DNA of 24,550 bases from JBLHOS01 sp047623825 (GTDB taxonomy: Bacteria; Pseudomonadota; Alphaproteobacteria; Rhodobacterales; Rhodobacteraceae), in contig JBLHOS010000046.1 in the NCBI GenBank assembly GCA_047623825.1, positions 1-24,550 on the forward strand, read 5' to 3'. The notes under the pieces are model-generated. The model saw only the letters and a list, made by a program, of their open reading frames with translations. It ran no database searches and had not been told where the DNA came from. Positions 1 through 7,991 of the stretch are shown here, in pieces (position 1 is the first letter of the stretch; each line of letters starts with the position of its first letter). The translations under genes and the position numbers were made by a program.

Positions 1-2
1 GA

Positions 3-385
3 GCTTACGACACGCGCAAATGCCACGATGCGATCGCGGCCCGTAATGCCGATGCTGTCATCCCGCCGCGCAAGAACGCCAAACTGTGGAAGCCTGACAC
101 GCCCGGGGCCAGAGCGCAAAACGAAGCTGTTCGATCCTCAAAGTGCCTTGGTCGCGCATTGTGGCGGCAAGTCACCCGATTCCACCGCCGAAGCCGCGTC
201 GAAACAATCCTCTCATCGTTTGCAAGCAAACGACTGCCGGTCAGTGGATGCATTGTGTGAAGCTACTCGGTCAGCGCCTCTCTGCACGTGACTTCGATCG
301 TCAGGTCGCTGAGATCCACATCCGAGCCGCAATCCTCAACGGCTTCACTGCACTTGGTATCCCCAAGACAGACGCCGTAGGCTAA
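3..385 (+). pseudogene. IS5-family (IS903-like) transposase, 3' part, disrupted
   Basis: This is the C-terminal part of a DDE transposase; its 5' end lies outside the window. Frame 3 reads a typical IS5-family stretch (RKCHDAIAARNADAVIPPRK, then KPDTPGA and FHRRSRVET) and reaches a TGA at 258-260. The rest of the protein (MHCVKLLGQRLSARDFDRQV and on to GFTALGIPKTDAVG) continues in frame 2 from about 248 to the stop at 385. From memory of the family, RVET is normally followed almost directly by K-M-x-C, so about 40 extra bases between 206 and 247 cause the frameshift. Those bases are listed separately as a hairpin element. The gene cannot make a normal transposase without frame correction. Confidence 0.85.
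207..246 (+). repeat. Hairpin insert A (small mobile-looking element)
   Basis: This extra sequence interrupts the IS5-type transposase. Its layout is CC (209-210), TCTC (211-214), AT, a stem CGTTTGC (217-223) with loop AA and GCAAACG (226-232), AC, TGCC (235-238), GG (239-240), six bases, then GATGC (247-251), where transposase homology resumes. It can fold as a hairpin with a TCTC/TGCC internal loop closed by CC/GG. The same plan recurs at 24430-24470 inside an unrelated transposase, with a different stem sequence. The exact 5' boundary is uncertain by 1-3 bases. Confidence 0.65.
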
Positions 386-421
386 ATCAGTCCGGGGTAA
401 GGGGAAGTCCGAACTCAACCC

Positions 422-439
422 GATTTGGGCAACAAAGCC
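422..439 (-). repeat. Right inverted repeat of the IS5-family element
   Basis: Read on the minus strand from 439, the sequence is GGCTTTGTTGCCCAAATC. It closely resembles the IS903-type terminal repeat as I remember it, differing mainly at the three bases after GGCTTTGTTG. It lies 37 bases past the transposase stop, as expected for an IS right end. Oxidoreductase homology starts immediately after 439, so this marks the IS boundary. The left end is outside the window, so a target-site duplication cannot be checked. Confidence 0.75.
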
Positions 440-702
440 GTGCGGAGGTGAACCACTGGGACGACAATCTGGTGCGACGGAGCGATGCGCAGACTGAGGC
501 CCGACAGCCCCTGAAATACTTCATTCTCGAACGCTACGATCAGTTATTTTACAACGCTTTGGACGAGTTCCATGCGGCTGTGACGTCTGATCGGCCGCCA
601 TCGGCGACACAAACCGATGGCCGCGCAGCACTCGTAATTGCATTGCCCTGTTCACAATCGGCGCCGGACGGTATTTCGGTCGTCCCCGATTATGTCGATT
701 GA
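440..702 (+). pseudogene. Gfo/Idh/MocA-family oxidoreductase, C-terminal remnant
   Basis: About 85 codons remain in frame 1, from directly after the IS end to the stop at 700-702. Segments such as EARQPLKYFILERY, FYNALDEFHAAVTSD, and a PP...TDGRAALVIA run followed by SVVPDY match the C-terminal substrate domain and end of inositol-2-dehydrogenase-like proteins, which are normally 330-390 residues. The NAD-binding Rossmann half and the catalytic lysine region are absent, removed or separated by the IS. This family often sits in sugar or polyol operons with ThuA proteins and RbsABC transporters, so it may once have belonged with the minus-strand operon to its right, although it lies on the opposite strand. 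Positions 703-848 hold no gene I can support. Confidence 0.75.
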
Positions 703-848
703 GCGGTGCCGCCATAAAGCCGATTAAAACTACGGTTTGATCAATGAAGCTAAGCGGACAGGTGATGCGGGACTGTAAAAATCCGTATTGCAGCTCCGTG
801 GTGGGATTTAGATTTAGGCTATTTTAGACGGACCGCAATCAAGGTTGA

Positions 849-1565
849 TTACGTTGCCCACGCTTGTCCTTTTGCTGCCCATAGCGCACCGCGCCGTATG
901 ATCTCGGTGACTTGTGGAACCTTCAGGTCGTCCAACTCATGCCCGATGGAACAGTAAAAGACCCGGCCTTGGTCCCAACGGCGCGTCCATACAACAGGAA
1001 TGACCGTGCCCTCGATCCACCACAGATGATCGCCTGAGAAGGTGGTGGTGGCCAGAACGTCATTCGATGGATCGACCAGCATGTAGTATTGCTCTGATCG
1101 GATACGAAAGCTGCGGATCCCCTGAACGATCGGATCATCGGGTTTGCAGATCGTGATATCGTAATCGATGTAGTCCTCGGCTGGTTGCAGGTTGTCCGGC
1201 CAACCCGGTGGATGCGCCACGAACTGGCCGCCAATCAAAAAGTGATAGGTGGGCCGGTCGCGAAATGCGTCACCCATATGCCCATGCCAACCTGCCAGAC
1301 CGCAGCCGTTTGCGACCAGCTGCAACAAGCCGTCTTCTTGGGCTTTGGTCATGTTGCCGAATTCTTCACGGTGACCGGACCGGGCTGAGGACCAGATCGG
1401 TGTGATCAGATCAAGATCCGCCAGTGCCTCAGGCCGTTCTAGTGGCTCCAATGTGTCATAGACATCAACTTTGAACCCGTTTTGGGTCAGGAGTGCGGCG
1501 TACCAATCGGCAAAGGCGGTCGGGTCGTGACCTTCCCACCCGCCCACGAACAAGGCAGCTTTCAT
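849..1565 (-). CDS. ThuA-like domain protein
   Basis: A 238-residue protein of the ThuA (trehalose-utilisation, class I glutamine-amidotransferase-like fold) family. The start MKAALFVGGWEGHD, the central GLAGWHGHMGDAF (about residues 89-101), the GGQFVAHPPG turn and the C-terminal VVWTRRWDQGRVFYCSIGH are typical. The family occurs in many sugar operons of Alphaproteobacteria; its biochemical role is poorly defined, with disaccharide 3-keto metabolism proposed. It is the last gene of the minus-strand operon, and its ATG overlaps the stop of the dehydrogenase by 4 nt, which implies translational coupling. There is no signal peptide, so it is cytoplasmic. Family assignment is firm; function is not. 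Confidence 0.85.
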   Translation of the reverse strand: MKAALFVGGWEGHDPTAFADWYAALLTQNGFKVDVYDTLEPLERPEALADLDLITPIWSSARSGHREEFGNMTKAQEDGLLQLVANGCGLAGWHGHMGDAFRDRPTYHFLIGGQFVAHPPGWPDNLQPAEDYIDYDITICKPDDPIVQGIRSFRIRSEQYYMLVDPSNDVLATTTFSGDHLWWIEGTVIPVVWTRRWDQGRVFYCSIGHELDDLKVPQVTEIIRRGALWAAKGQAWAT

Positions 1566-2431
1566 TGGTTTTCCTTACGCATGAAGTTCAAGATTGCCGC
1601 CATATCCCGGTTGGCGTAGCCATTGGCTTCAGCCATTTTGAGCCTGTCGAGCGTGACATCGCCCAGTGGCATCGCCACGCCAAGGTTTCGGGCCAGCGCG
1701 GTGGTCACCTCCATGTCCTTGCGCGCCAGGGCCACGGTGAATGCCACGTCTTGGGCTGCCTCATCAAGGTACAGGGCCCGGCGATATTTCAGCATCGGGG
1801 CAGCAGCGGCGCTGTTTTCGATCACGTCATAGGCGAGGTCTGAGGCGATGCCCGCGGTTTCGGCCAGTGTCATCGCCTCGGCGAGGCTTTGATTGAGCCC
1901 GTGGATCAGCGAATTGACCGCAAGTTTCATGACCGACCCGGCGCCGGACTGGCCCAGATAAATCGTCTTGTTACCGATGGCATTGAAAACTGTGACTAAT
2001 TTTGCCGCTTGGGTCTCAGTGCAACCCGCCATGATCATCAGCATACCGGCCTTTGCCGCCTGGGTCGCACCCGAAACTGGGGCATCGATAACGTGCACGC
2101 CGTCTGGTGCCTCAGTTGTCAACTCGGCGATATGTACCGGGCTCATCGTACCCATCTCGACAAAAATGGTTGCCAATGGGGCTGCGAATAGCCCGTCGCG
2201 CCCTAGATATACGTGTCGCGAGGACGCATCATCTGCCAACATGGTCAACACAACATCAGCCTTTTGCGCCAGCTCTCGTGGGGTGGCCGCAACGGTGCAA
2301 CCGGTGTGCTTTGCCAGATCATACGCTTTATCGGATGATCGGTTCCAAACCGTAAGATCATATCCCGCGTTAGCCAGATTGCGAGCCATATGGATCCCCA
2401 TCCGACCAAGACCTACAAAACCGATCCGCAT
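1562..2431 (-). CDS. NAD(P)-dependent beta-hydroxyacid dehydrogenase (HIBADH/GlxR family)
   Basis: A 289-residue dehydrogenase of the 3-hydroxyisobutyrate / 2-hydroxy-3-oxopropionate (tartronate semialdehyde) reductase family. It shows the N-terminal dinucleotide motif GFVGLGRMG (residues 4-12), the substrate-binding DAPVSG (117-122), GAGSVMKLAVN with the catalytic lysine K169, and the C-terminal KDM motif (238-240). Length is normal. It would oxidise or reduce a beta-hydroxy acid or semialdehyde in the cytoplasm, probably an intermediate of the imported compound. Its ATG shares one base with the ATPase stop (TGATG), and its own stop overlaps the ThuA start, so it sits mid-operon. The exact substrate cannot be told from these motifs. 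Confidence 0.85.
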   Translation of the reverse strand: MRIGFVGLGRMGIHMARNLANAGYDLTVWNRSSDKAYDLAKHTGCTVAATPRELAQKADVVLTMLADDASSRHVYLGRDGLFAAPLATIFVEMGTMSPVHIAELTTEAPDGVHVIDAPVSGATQAAKAGMLMIMAGCTETQAAKLVTVFNAIGNKTIYLGQSGAGSVMKLAVNSLIHGLNQSLAEAMTLAETAGIASDLAYDVIENSAAAAPMLKYRRALYLDEAAQDVAFTVALARKDMEVTTALARNLGVAMPLGDVTLDRLKMAEANGYANRDMAAILNFMRKENQ

Positions 2432-3942
2432 CAGGCGACCTTGTCGTCGGTAAGACCGGAAATGGCCTGAATCAGGTTGTCCTCGGTCACTTCTTCGGAG
2501 GTGAAGGTCCGCATGATCCGACCGGAGTACATCGCAACGATCCGGTCAGAGACGTGCAGCACTTCGGGCATTTCTGACGAGATCACAATAACCGCATAAC
2601 CTTGGGCGGCTAACTCACGCAGCAGGTTGTGGATCTCGGATTTTGATCCGACATCGATGCCACGGGTCGGCTCATCCACGATCAACACACTGGGCTGCAT
2701 CGCAAGCCACTTACCGATCACGATCTTTTGCTGATTCCCGCCCGACAGATTGCCGACAGGGGTCCGCCAGCTTGGTGTCTTGATCTCCAGACGGTCGCGG
2801 TACATCTCAAAGATCGCAATCTCGGCCCCGTCAGACACAAAAGGTCCTGCAGTCATATCATCAACCTGCGGAAGGGTGATGTTGTCGCGGCAGTTCATGC
2901 CTAAAATTAGACCCTGTTCCTTACGGCTTTCAGGGACCAACGAAATGCCGTTCGCGATGGCCTCAATTGGTGAGTTGATACGTATCTCTTGCCCTTTTAA
3001 GAAGATCTTGCCATCTGATGGATTGCGTAACCCAAACAGTGTCTCGGCAATCTCGGTCCGGCCTGCGCCGACCAGCCCATAAAAGCCGACGACTTCGCCC
3101 TCTCGAACATCAAAACTCACGTCCTGAAACAGCTTGCCGCAGGACAGCCCCTGCACCTCCAGCGCGATCGGCCCCAGCTCTTTGGGTTGGATGTTGCGAG
3201 ACAGATCGAGACTGCGCCCGATCATCATTTGGGTGACCTCGTCTTCGTTGGTGTCCGACGTCACCAGTGTTCCGCGATATTCGCCGTCGCGCAGTACCGA
3301 AATGCGATCGGTCATGCGAAAAATCTCTTCCATCCGGTGTGAGATATAGATGACGCCAACACCATTCGAGGTCAGATCGGCGATCACCTCAAACAGCACA
3401 ACCTTTTCGGCATCCGTCAGCGAGGCCGTCGGCTCATCAAAGATGACAGCCTTGGCGTCAACGGTCAGCGCGCGCGCAATCTCAACCATCTGGCGGTTGG
3501 CAATCGACAAATCCCCAACCCGAGTTTTTGCATCGAATTTGACGTTCAGCTTTCTCAGGATTTCGTTTGTTTTCGCATAAAGCGTGTCCCAGTCGACACG
3601 GCCAAACGATTTTTGGGGCAGCTCACCTAAATACACGTTCTCAGCGACCGAGAGTTCCTCAGCAAGGCTCAGTTCTTGGTGGATGAACATCACACCATTA
3701 GCCTTGGCCTCTAACGGAGTGTTCATCACTGTCCGCCGCTCCTGAACGTAAATCGCCCCTTCTTCGGGTTGGTAGAGACCGCCCAGAACCTTCATGAGTG
3801 TCGATTTCCCGGCACCGTTTTCACCCATTAGCGCGTGGACTTCACCGGGAAAGACCTCAAAACTTACATTGTCCAGCGCGCGCACGCCCGGAAAGGTTTT
3901 GACGATATTCTCAAGTCGCAGGGCGGGGACATGTTGAGTCAT
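2431..3942 (-). CDS. Sugar ABC transporter ATP-binding protein (RbsA/MglA type)
   Basis: A 503-residue protein with two fused nucleotide-binding domains, the normal layout for carbohydrate-uptake class-2 ATPases. The first half has Walker A GENGAGKST (residues 40-48), Q-loop IHQE, a degenerate signature LSIANRQ (145-151) and Walker B VIFDEPTASL. The second half has the degenerate Walker A GLVGAGRTE (289-297) typical of the family, an intact signature LSGGNQQK (399-406) and Walker B VLIVDEPTRGID (419-430). It powers import with the two permeases encoded just upstream. Its ATG overlaps the permease stop by 4 nt (3939-3942). Ribose, galactose, xylose or inositol specificity cannot be settled from the ATPase. 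Confidence 0.93.
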   Translation of the reverse strand: MTQHVPALRLENIVKTFPGVRALDNVSFEVFPGEVHALMGENGAGKSTLMKVLGGLYQPEEGAIYVQERRTVMNTPLEAKANGVMFIHQELSLAEELSVAENVYLGELPQKSFGRVDWDTLYAKTNEILRKLNVKFDAKTRVGDLSIANRQMVEIARALTVDAKAVIFDEPTASLTDAEKVVLFEVIADLTSNGVGVIYISHRMEEIFRMTDRISVLRDGEYRGTLVTSDTNEDEVTQMMIGRSLDLSRNIQPKELGPIALEVQGLSCGKLFQDVSFDVREGEVVGFYGLVGAGRTEIAETLFGLRNPSDGKIFLKGQEIRINSPIEAIANGISLVPESRKEQGLILGMNCRDNITLPQVDDMTAGPFVSDGAEIAIFEMYRDRLEIKTPSWRTPVGNLSGGNQQKIVIGKWLAMQPSVLIVDEPTRGIDVGSKSEIHNLLRELAAQGYAVIVISSEMPEVLHVSDRIVAMYSGRIMRTFTSEEVTEDNLIQAISGLTDDKVA

Positions 3943-4940
3943 ACCTTCAACTCCTGTTTGGTGCGGCGGTTCAGTTGCCGGTCGAGTAGCAAGACAGCAA
4001 TCAAAATGCTGCCGATGACCAGGTTCACGGTTTCAGAGTCTGCGCCGATATGGCCCAGCCCTTTGCGCAAAAGCTGGATCGCGATCACCCCACCGAATGT
4101 CCCGATGATAGATCCCTTGCCACCGGTCAACTTGGTGCCACCAAGCACAACCGCGGTGATCGCCCAAAGCTCAAACAGCATCCCGTCATTTGGATTGACC
4201 GACCCGCTGGCGGAATAGAACACCACGGCACTGAGGGCTGAGAGAAACCCGATGATCGCGAAATTGATGACAATATGGGGCCCGACCCGGATGCCTGCAT
4301 TTACCGCAGCCTCCCGGTTGTTGCCGATGGCATATGCGTTGCGCCCATGGATCGTGCGTGTCATCACCAACCAGATAATCAGGGTCACGACAATCAAGAC
4401 AATCGCTGGCGTTTCGACCCCAAGAATGTCGGACTCGGTGAAATCGACCAGCGTCCAGTTTAGATGATAGGTCGGATGCTCGCCATTATACATGAAGACT
4501 AGCCCGCGGTAGCCCAGCATCGCCCCTAAGGTGACGATAAATGCATCAACCCCGGTCTTCCACACGATCAACCCATTGATCACGCCAAGCACTACGCCGG
4601 TCAGCAGCCCCAGAACCCAAGCCACCGGGATCACCCAATCGCCGAGACTTTCAAAGATCGGCCAATTCATCGAATCCAGCATCACAACAGCACACAGCGC
4701 GAAAATGGCCCCGACGCTCAGGTCGATATTACCGTTGATCATGATGATCGTCATGCCGATCGCAATGATCCCGATGGGCGCAGATTGCTTTAGCAGCAAC
4801 AGCATATTGTCGAGATCCATAAAGGCGTTTTCGGACAGCGACAGGAACTGACCGGCCACCGTGAAGAAGATCAACTCCAGAACGATGAAGCCCCAAATGG
4901 CGCCGTTCTTTAGCAGATTGAGCACAGTTTCACGGGACAT
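3939..4940 (-). CDS. Sugar ABC transporter permease (RbsC type) 2
   Basis: A 333-residue inner-membrane permease of the ribose/branched-sugar family with roughly eight to ten hydrophobic segments. The family marks are IIMINGNIDLSVGAIF near the third membrane segment, the cytoplasmic coupling loop with YAIGNNREAAVNAGI, and VLGGTKLTGGKGSIIGT. I chose the ATG at 4940 because AGGAGG lies 5 nt upstream. A longer frame runs back to 4970 but would overlap the preceding permease, and its start has no Shine-Dalgarno sequence. It probably forms a heterodimer with the permease at 4952-5932. Confidence 0.92.
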   Translation of the reverse strand: MSRETVLNLLKNGAIWGFIVLELIFFTVAGQFLSLSENAFMDLDNMLLLLKQSAPIGIIAIGMTIIMINGNIDLSVGAIFALCAVVMLDSMNWPIFESLGDWVIPVAWVLGLLTGVVLGVINGLIVWKTGVDAFIVTLGAMLGYRGLVFMYNGEHPTYHLNWTLVDFTESDILGVETPAIVLIVVTLIIWLVMTRTIHGRNAYAIGNNREAAVNAGIRVGPHIVINFAIIGFLSALSAVVFYSASGSVNPNDGMLFELWAITAVVLGGTKLTGGKGSIIGTFGGVIAIQLLRKGLGHIGADSETVNLVIGSILIAVLLLDRQLNRRTKQELKV

Positions 4941-4951
4941 GTTCCCCTCCT

Positions 4952-5932
4952 TCAGGCGATCGGAGACCATAGACGGCCCCGTTTGGCGGCGATATCCAGC
5001 CAGACAGCCAGAATAATGATGACCCAGGTCACGACGAACTGGACGTAGAATTGCAGCCCGGCCAACAGCAGCCCGTTCTGGATAAAGCCCAAGATTAGAA
5101 CGCCGATAACGGTTTTGAAAATCGTACCGGACCCACCAAGCAGCGACGCACCGCCAAGGATGACTGCGGCCAGCACCTCAAGCTCCATGCCTTGGCCAAC
5201 CGTATTTTGCGCCCCCATGGTCCGGCTGGCCTGGATCAGACCAGCGGTCGCTACGCAAAAAGATGAGATCAAGTAGGTGGCGAATACGACACGTGCCCGC
5301 GGAATACCTGAAAACGTCGCTGCCGTACCGTTGCCGCCCACGGCATAAATCTTGCGGCCAAGCGGGGTTTTGGCCAGCACAAAGGCCAGAACCGTCGCCA
5401 GCAGCACGAACATCAGAACCGGTATGGGTATTCCCAACGCCGTACCGCGCCCAAAGACATCGAACCAAGTGGCCTGCTGATTGGCGATATCCATGTTCTG
5501 GCCACCGCTATAGGTCAGGGTCAGGCCGTGTATGGCCGACAGCATTCCAAGTGTGACGATCAGCGAATTAAGTTTTAGATACCCGACGAGGAACCCAATA
5601 AGCGCCCCGATCGACATGGTCATGGCAAACATGACAGGGATCGCCAGCGCAGGCCCAAATGCCGGGTTCTCGTGTAGATCCAGCACCACAATCGCCGAAA
5701 AAGACATTAATGACCCGACTGACAGATCCAGATTGCCGCCGATTACGACAAAGGTAACCCCAAGTGCCATGACGCCTAAGATTGCTGACGACCGGAACAC
5801 ACCAAAGATGTTGTCTATGTCGATGAAACGAGGGTTCCAGAGCGCAAATCCGACCATGAAAAGGACGAAGGCTACAAGGATCCCCTGACGCGCCAGAAAA
5901 TTCCCGATTTGTTTCGGTGTGCTGTCCGCCAT
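4952..5932 (-). CDS. Sugar ABC transporter permease (RbsC type) 1
   Basis: A 326-residue membrane permease, paralogous to the next gene. It carries FVVIGGNLDLSVGSLMSFSA, IYAVGGNGTAATFSGIPRARV in the ATPase-contact loop, and VILGGASLLGGSGTIFKT, all hallmarks of the RbsC family. The start at 5932 is favoured by a GGAGG seven bases upstream; an in-frame extension to 6016 has no signal of its own and would add a hydrophilic, proline-rich tail. It is followed after 11 nt by the second permease. With the binding protein (6897-7862) and ATPase it completes an uptake system, so the transporter is whole. Confidence 0.92.
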   Translation of the reverse strand: MADSTPKQIGNFLARQGILVAFVLFMVGFALWNPRFIDIDNIFGVFRSSAILGVMALGVTFVVIGGNLDLSVGSLMSFSAIVVLDLHENPAFGPALAIPVMFAMTMSIGALIGFLVGYLKLNSLIVTLGMLSAIHGLTLTYSGGQNMDIANQQATWFDVFGRGTALGIPIPVLMFVLLATVLAFVLAKTPLGRKIYAVGGNGTAATFSGIPRARVVFATYLISSFCVATAGLIQASRTMGAQNTVGQGMELEVLAAVILGGASLLGGSGTIFKTVIGVLILGFIQNGLLLAGLQFYVQFVVTWVIIILAVWLDIAAKRGRLWSPIA

Positions 5933-6017
5933 TTTCTTTCCTCCCCAGTCAGGCGATGAGACGCCCGATCTCGTTGGTGCTGGCTTCCTTTGTGGCTTGC
6001 CAGCCCCTTTGTTCAAC

Positions 6018-6815
6018 TCAGACCAATGTCATCCCGCCGTCGATCATTACGATTTGGCCGGTCATGTAGTCGCTCTCTTTCGAGGCCAGAAATGTCGTTG
6101 TTCCGGTGATGTCTTCAGGCTTTGCGACGCGACCGCGCAAAATGCTGGTCGAAAACTCTTCCATTGCTTGTCCTGGGCGCTCTGACGCCCCGATTGCCAT
6201 CAGGTCGCGGTCGACCCCATCCCACATTTCGGTATCCACGACACCGGGTGCGAACCCTGTGACTGTAATGTTGTGTTTCGCCAATTCTCGCGCGCCCGAT
6301 TGCGTCAGTGACACCGCCGCCCATTTCGACGCGCAATAGGGTGCGACATTCTCAAAGCCTTGCCGACTGGCGATCGACGCGGTGTTGATAATCTTTCCAC
6401 CGGTGCCCTGCGCGATCATCTGTTTGGCTGCCTCTTGCATGCCAATAAGAACCCCAAGTCCGTTTATGTCCATAATAAAGCGCCAGTTTTCTTCGGTAAC
6501 ATCCAGCAGGCCCATCGGAGCATTAACGCCAGCATTGTTGAAAATAACGTCAAGTTTGCCAAAACTCTCGACCGTCCATTTTACCATCGCGTTCACTTGA
6601 GCGCGGTCGGTCACATTCACCGACGATGACGTCACCCGGCCGCCGTTGGCCTTGGCCCTGCCATGGTTATCTGCCGCGACCTTGGCTACTTTTTCGGCGT
6701 TGATATCTGCAAAACAAACATCGGCACCTTCATCCAACAAGGCTTCGCCAATGGCGCGTCCAATACCTTGTGCTGCACCTGTCACAATGCAGGTGCGACC
6801 TGAGACGCGTCCCAT
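6018..6815 (-). CDS. SDR-family dehydrogenase (polyol/acetoin-reductase-like)
   Basis: A 265-residue classical short-chain dehydrogenase. It has the cofactor motif TGAAQGIG (residues 12-19), NNAG (93-96), catalytic S147 with Y160 and K164 (YCASK), and the C-terminal SDYMTGQIVMIDGG. The TEMW..VDRDL segment and overall plan resemble acetoin reductase/butanediol and polyol dehydrogenases more than ketoacyl reductases; this comparison is from memory. The start at 6815 has GAGGAG six bases upstream; the frame is open back to 6863 but that would run into the intercistronic hairpin. It is the first gene after the binding protein and should oxidise a secondary alcohol on the imported compound. A second SDR of the same type lies at 9912-10718. 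Confidence 0.87.
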   Translation of the reverse strand: MGRVSGRTCIVTGAAQGIGRAIGEALLDEGADVCFADINAEKVAKVAADNHGRAKANGGRVTSSSVNVTDRAQVNAMVKWTVESFGKLDVIFNNAGVNAPMGLLDVTEENWRFIMDINGLGVLIGMQEAAKQMIAQGTGGKIINTASIASRQGFENVAPYCASKWAAVSLTQSGARELAKHNITVTGFAPGVVDTEMWDGVDRDLMAIGASERPGQAMEEFSTSILRGRVAKPEDITGTTTFLASKESDYMTGQIVMIDGGMTLV

Positions 6816-6858
6816 GCCATTCTCCTCGATCGTCAATGTCAGTAGGATTGTCGTATTG

Positions 6859-6890
6859 ATCACACGGGCAGCGTTTGCTGCCCGTGTGAT
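6859..6890 (-). other. Perfect intercistronic stem-loop after the binding-protein gene
   Basis: A perfect 14-bp inverted repeat (arms 6859-6872 and 6877-6890, beginning ATCACACGGGCAGC) with a 4-base loop lies six bases past the binding-protein stop. On the transcribed strand it is not followed by a U-run, so it is unlikely to be a full intrinsic terminator. In binding-protein-dependent ABC operons, hairpins here commonly protect the upstream message or partly stop transcription, giving excess binding protein over permease. That role is inferred. Confidence 0.8.
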
Positions 6891-6896
6891 GTTAGA

Positions 6897-7862
6897 TCAA
6901 AAGACCGGACGGTCGAATTGGTCCATGTTGTCCTGAGTGATCTTCGGCGTATCAAAGTAGTTCAGGAACGGGACGTCGTCACCGGCAAGCACGCTAAGTG
7001 CTGTCAGCAGTGCGGCCCGCGCATCGTCAACTGGGGACTGATAGATCGAACCCCAGTATTCGCCACGACCCATCGCGTCATATCCGACGGCAAAGTTTGT
7101 GGCGCCCACAAAAGTGATACCATCAACGCGCCCTGCGGCGATTGCGGCGTTCATTGCGCCGACACCCATGTTGTCGTCGCCTGCGTAGACGCCGTCGATG
7201 TCGTCATATTGCACCAAGAATGCTTCCATGACTGTTTGGGAGTCTTCGCGGTTCCAGTTTCCTGGCTGCGTTTCCACCAGCGTCACGTTCGGGCAAACCT
7301 CGGGAAGGCGATCCTCAAAGCCTGAGGCACGTTCAATCGCTGTTGTGTATCCCGGTTGACCAGAGATCTGTACGATCCGTGCCTCGTCCTGAATGCCCAA
7401 GGCGGTGAAGCGCTCGCACATAATCTCAGCCGAACGGCTGCCTTGTGTGACGTTGTCGGGACCCGAGAATGAGGTCACGAATTCGAAACCGTCTTCTGCA
7501 ATGTTCGAGTTAGTGACGACGACCGGAATGCCAGCTTGGAAGGCTGCGCGAACCGCTGGGATCACCGCTTGGCCGTTGGTTGGCCAGATGATGATGGCGT
7601 CGACTTCCTGCTGGATAAGATCCTGCATCTGGGCGATCTGCCGTGCGACGTCGCCGCCTGCATCCAGAACCACGACGTTAACGGCGTCGTTTGCTTCGGC
7701 CGCTTCGATAAAGGCCTGTTCGTAAGTCGTTTGGTAGCTGTCGACGCCGACATTGTTCTGAGTGATGCCGATTGTCATGGCATGCCCATCGGCCAAAGCA
7801 GCACCGCTAAGTGCGATCAGTGCAGTTGTACCAGCCAGTGCCATCTTCATGGATTTGTTCAT
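6897..7862 (-). CDS. Periplasmic sugar-binding protein (RbsB/type I PBP family)
   Basis: A 321-residue substrate-binding protein. Residues 1-24 form a classic Sec signal peptide (Lys-rich start, hydrophobic core, ALA before D25). The mature part follows the type I periplasmic-binding fold used by RbsB-like proteins: an opening TIGITQNNVGVDSYQ, a DAGGDVARQIAQMQDLIQQ helix, the AIIIWPTNGQAVIPAV strand-helix, and a YAGDDNMGVGAMNAAIAAG stretch near the hinge. GGGAGG precedes the ATG by seven bases. It captures the substrate in the periplasm and hands it to the two permeases. As first gene of the operon it faces the divergent regulator at 8074. Ligand unknown. Confidence 0.92.
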   Translation of the reverse strand: MNKSMKMALAGTTALIALSGAALADGHAMTIGITQNNVGVDSYQTTYEQAFIEAAEANDAVNVVVLDAGGDVARQIAQMQDLIQQEVDAIIIWPTNGQAVIPAVRAAFQAGIPVVVTNSNIAEDGFEFVTSFSGPDNVTQGSRSAEIMCERFTALGIQDEARIVQISGQPGYTTAIERASGFEDRLPEVCPNVTLVETQPGNWNREDSQTVMEAFLVQYDDIDGVYAGDDNMGVGAMNAAIAAGRVDGITFVGATNFAVGYDAMGRGEYWGSIYQSPVDDARAALLTALSVLAGDDVPFLNYFDTPKITQDNMDQFDRPVF

Positions 7863-7884
7863 CGAATTTCCTCCCTTTGAGTCT

Positions 7885-7912
7885 CTTATATAGTTACCCC
7901 CGCCGGTTCCAA
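7885..7912 (-). promoter_or_regulatory. Candidate promoter for the binding-protein operon
   Basis: On the minus strand TTGGAA (7907-7912) and TATAAG (7885-7890) are separated by 16 bases and lie about 22 bases upstream of the binding-protein start codon. This is a reasonable but imperfect sigma70-like pair chosen by eye; no start-site data support it. Confidence 0.4.
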
Positions 7913-7991
7913 AACTGAGGAATCACTTCGCAGGCTGCCTAATGACAAGATCATTTGCGGAATGCCGCCGTCCCGCATTATTGATTTAAGT

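Noticed and set aside
837..850. AATCAA-GG-TTGATT as terminator of the minus-strand operon
   Set aside because: The stem is only 6 bp, has a two-base loop, and overlaps the ThuA stop codon.
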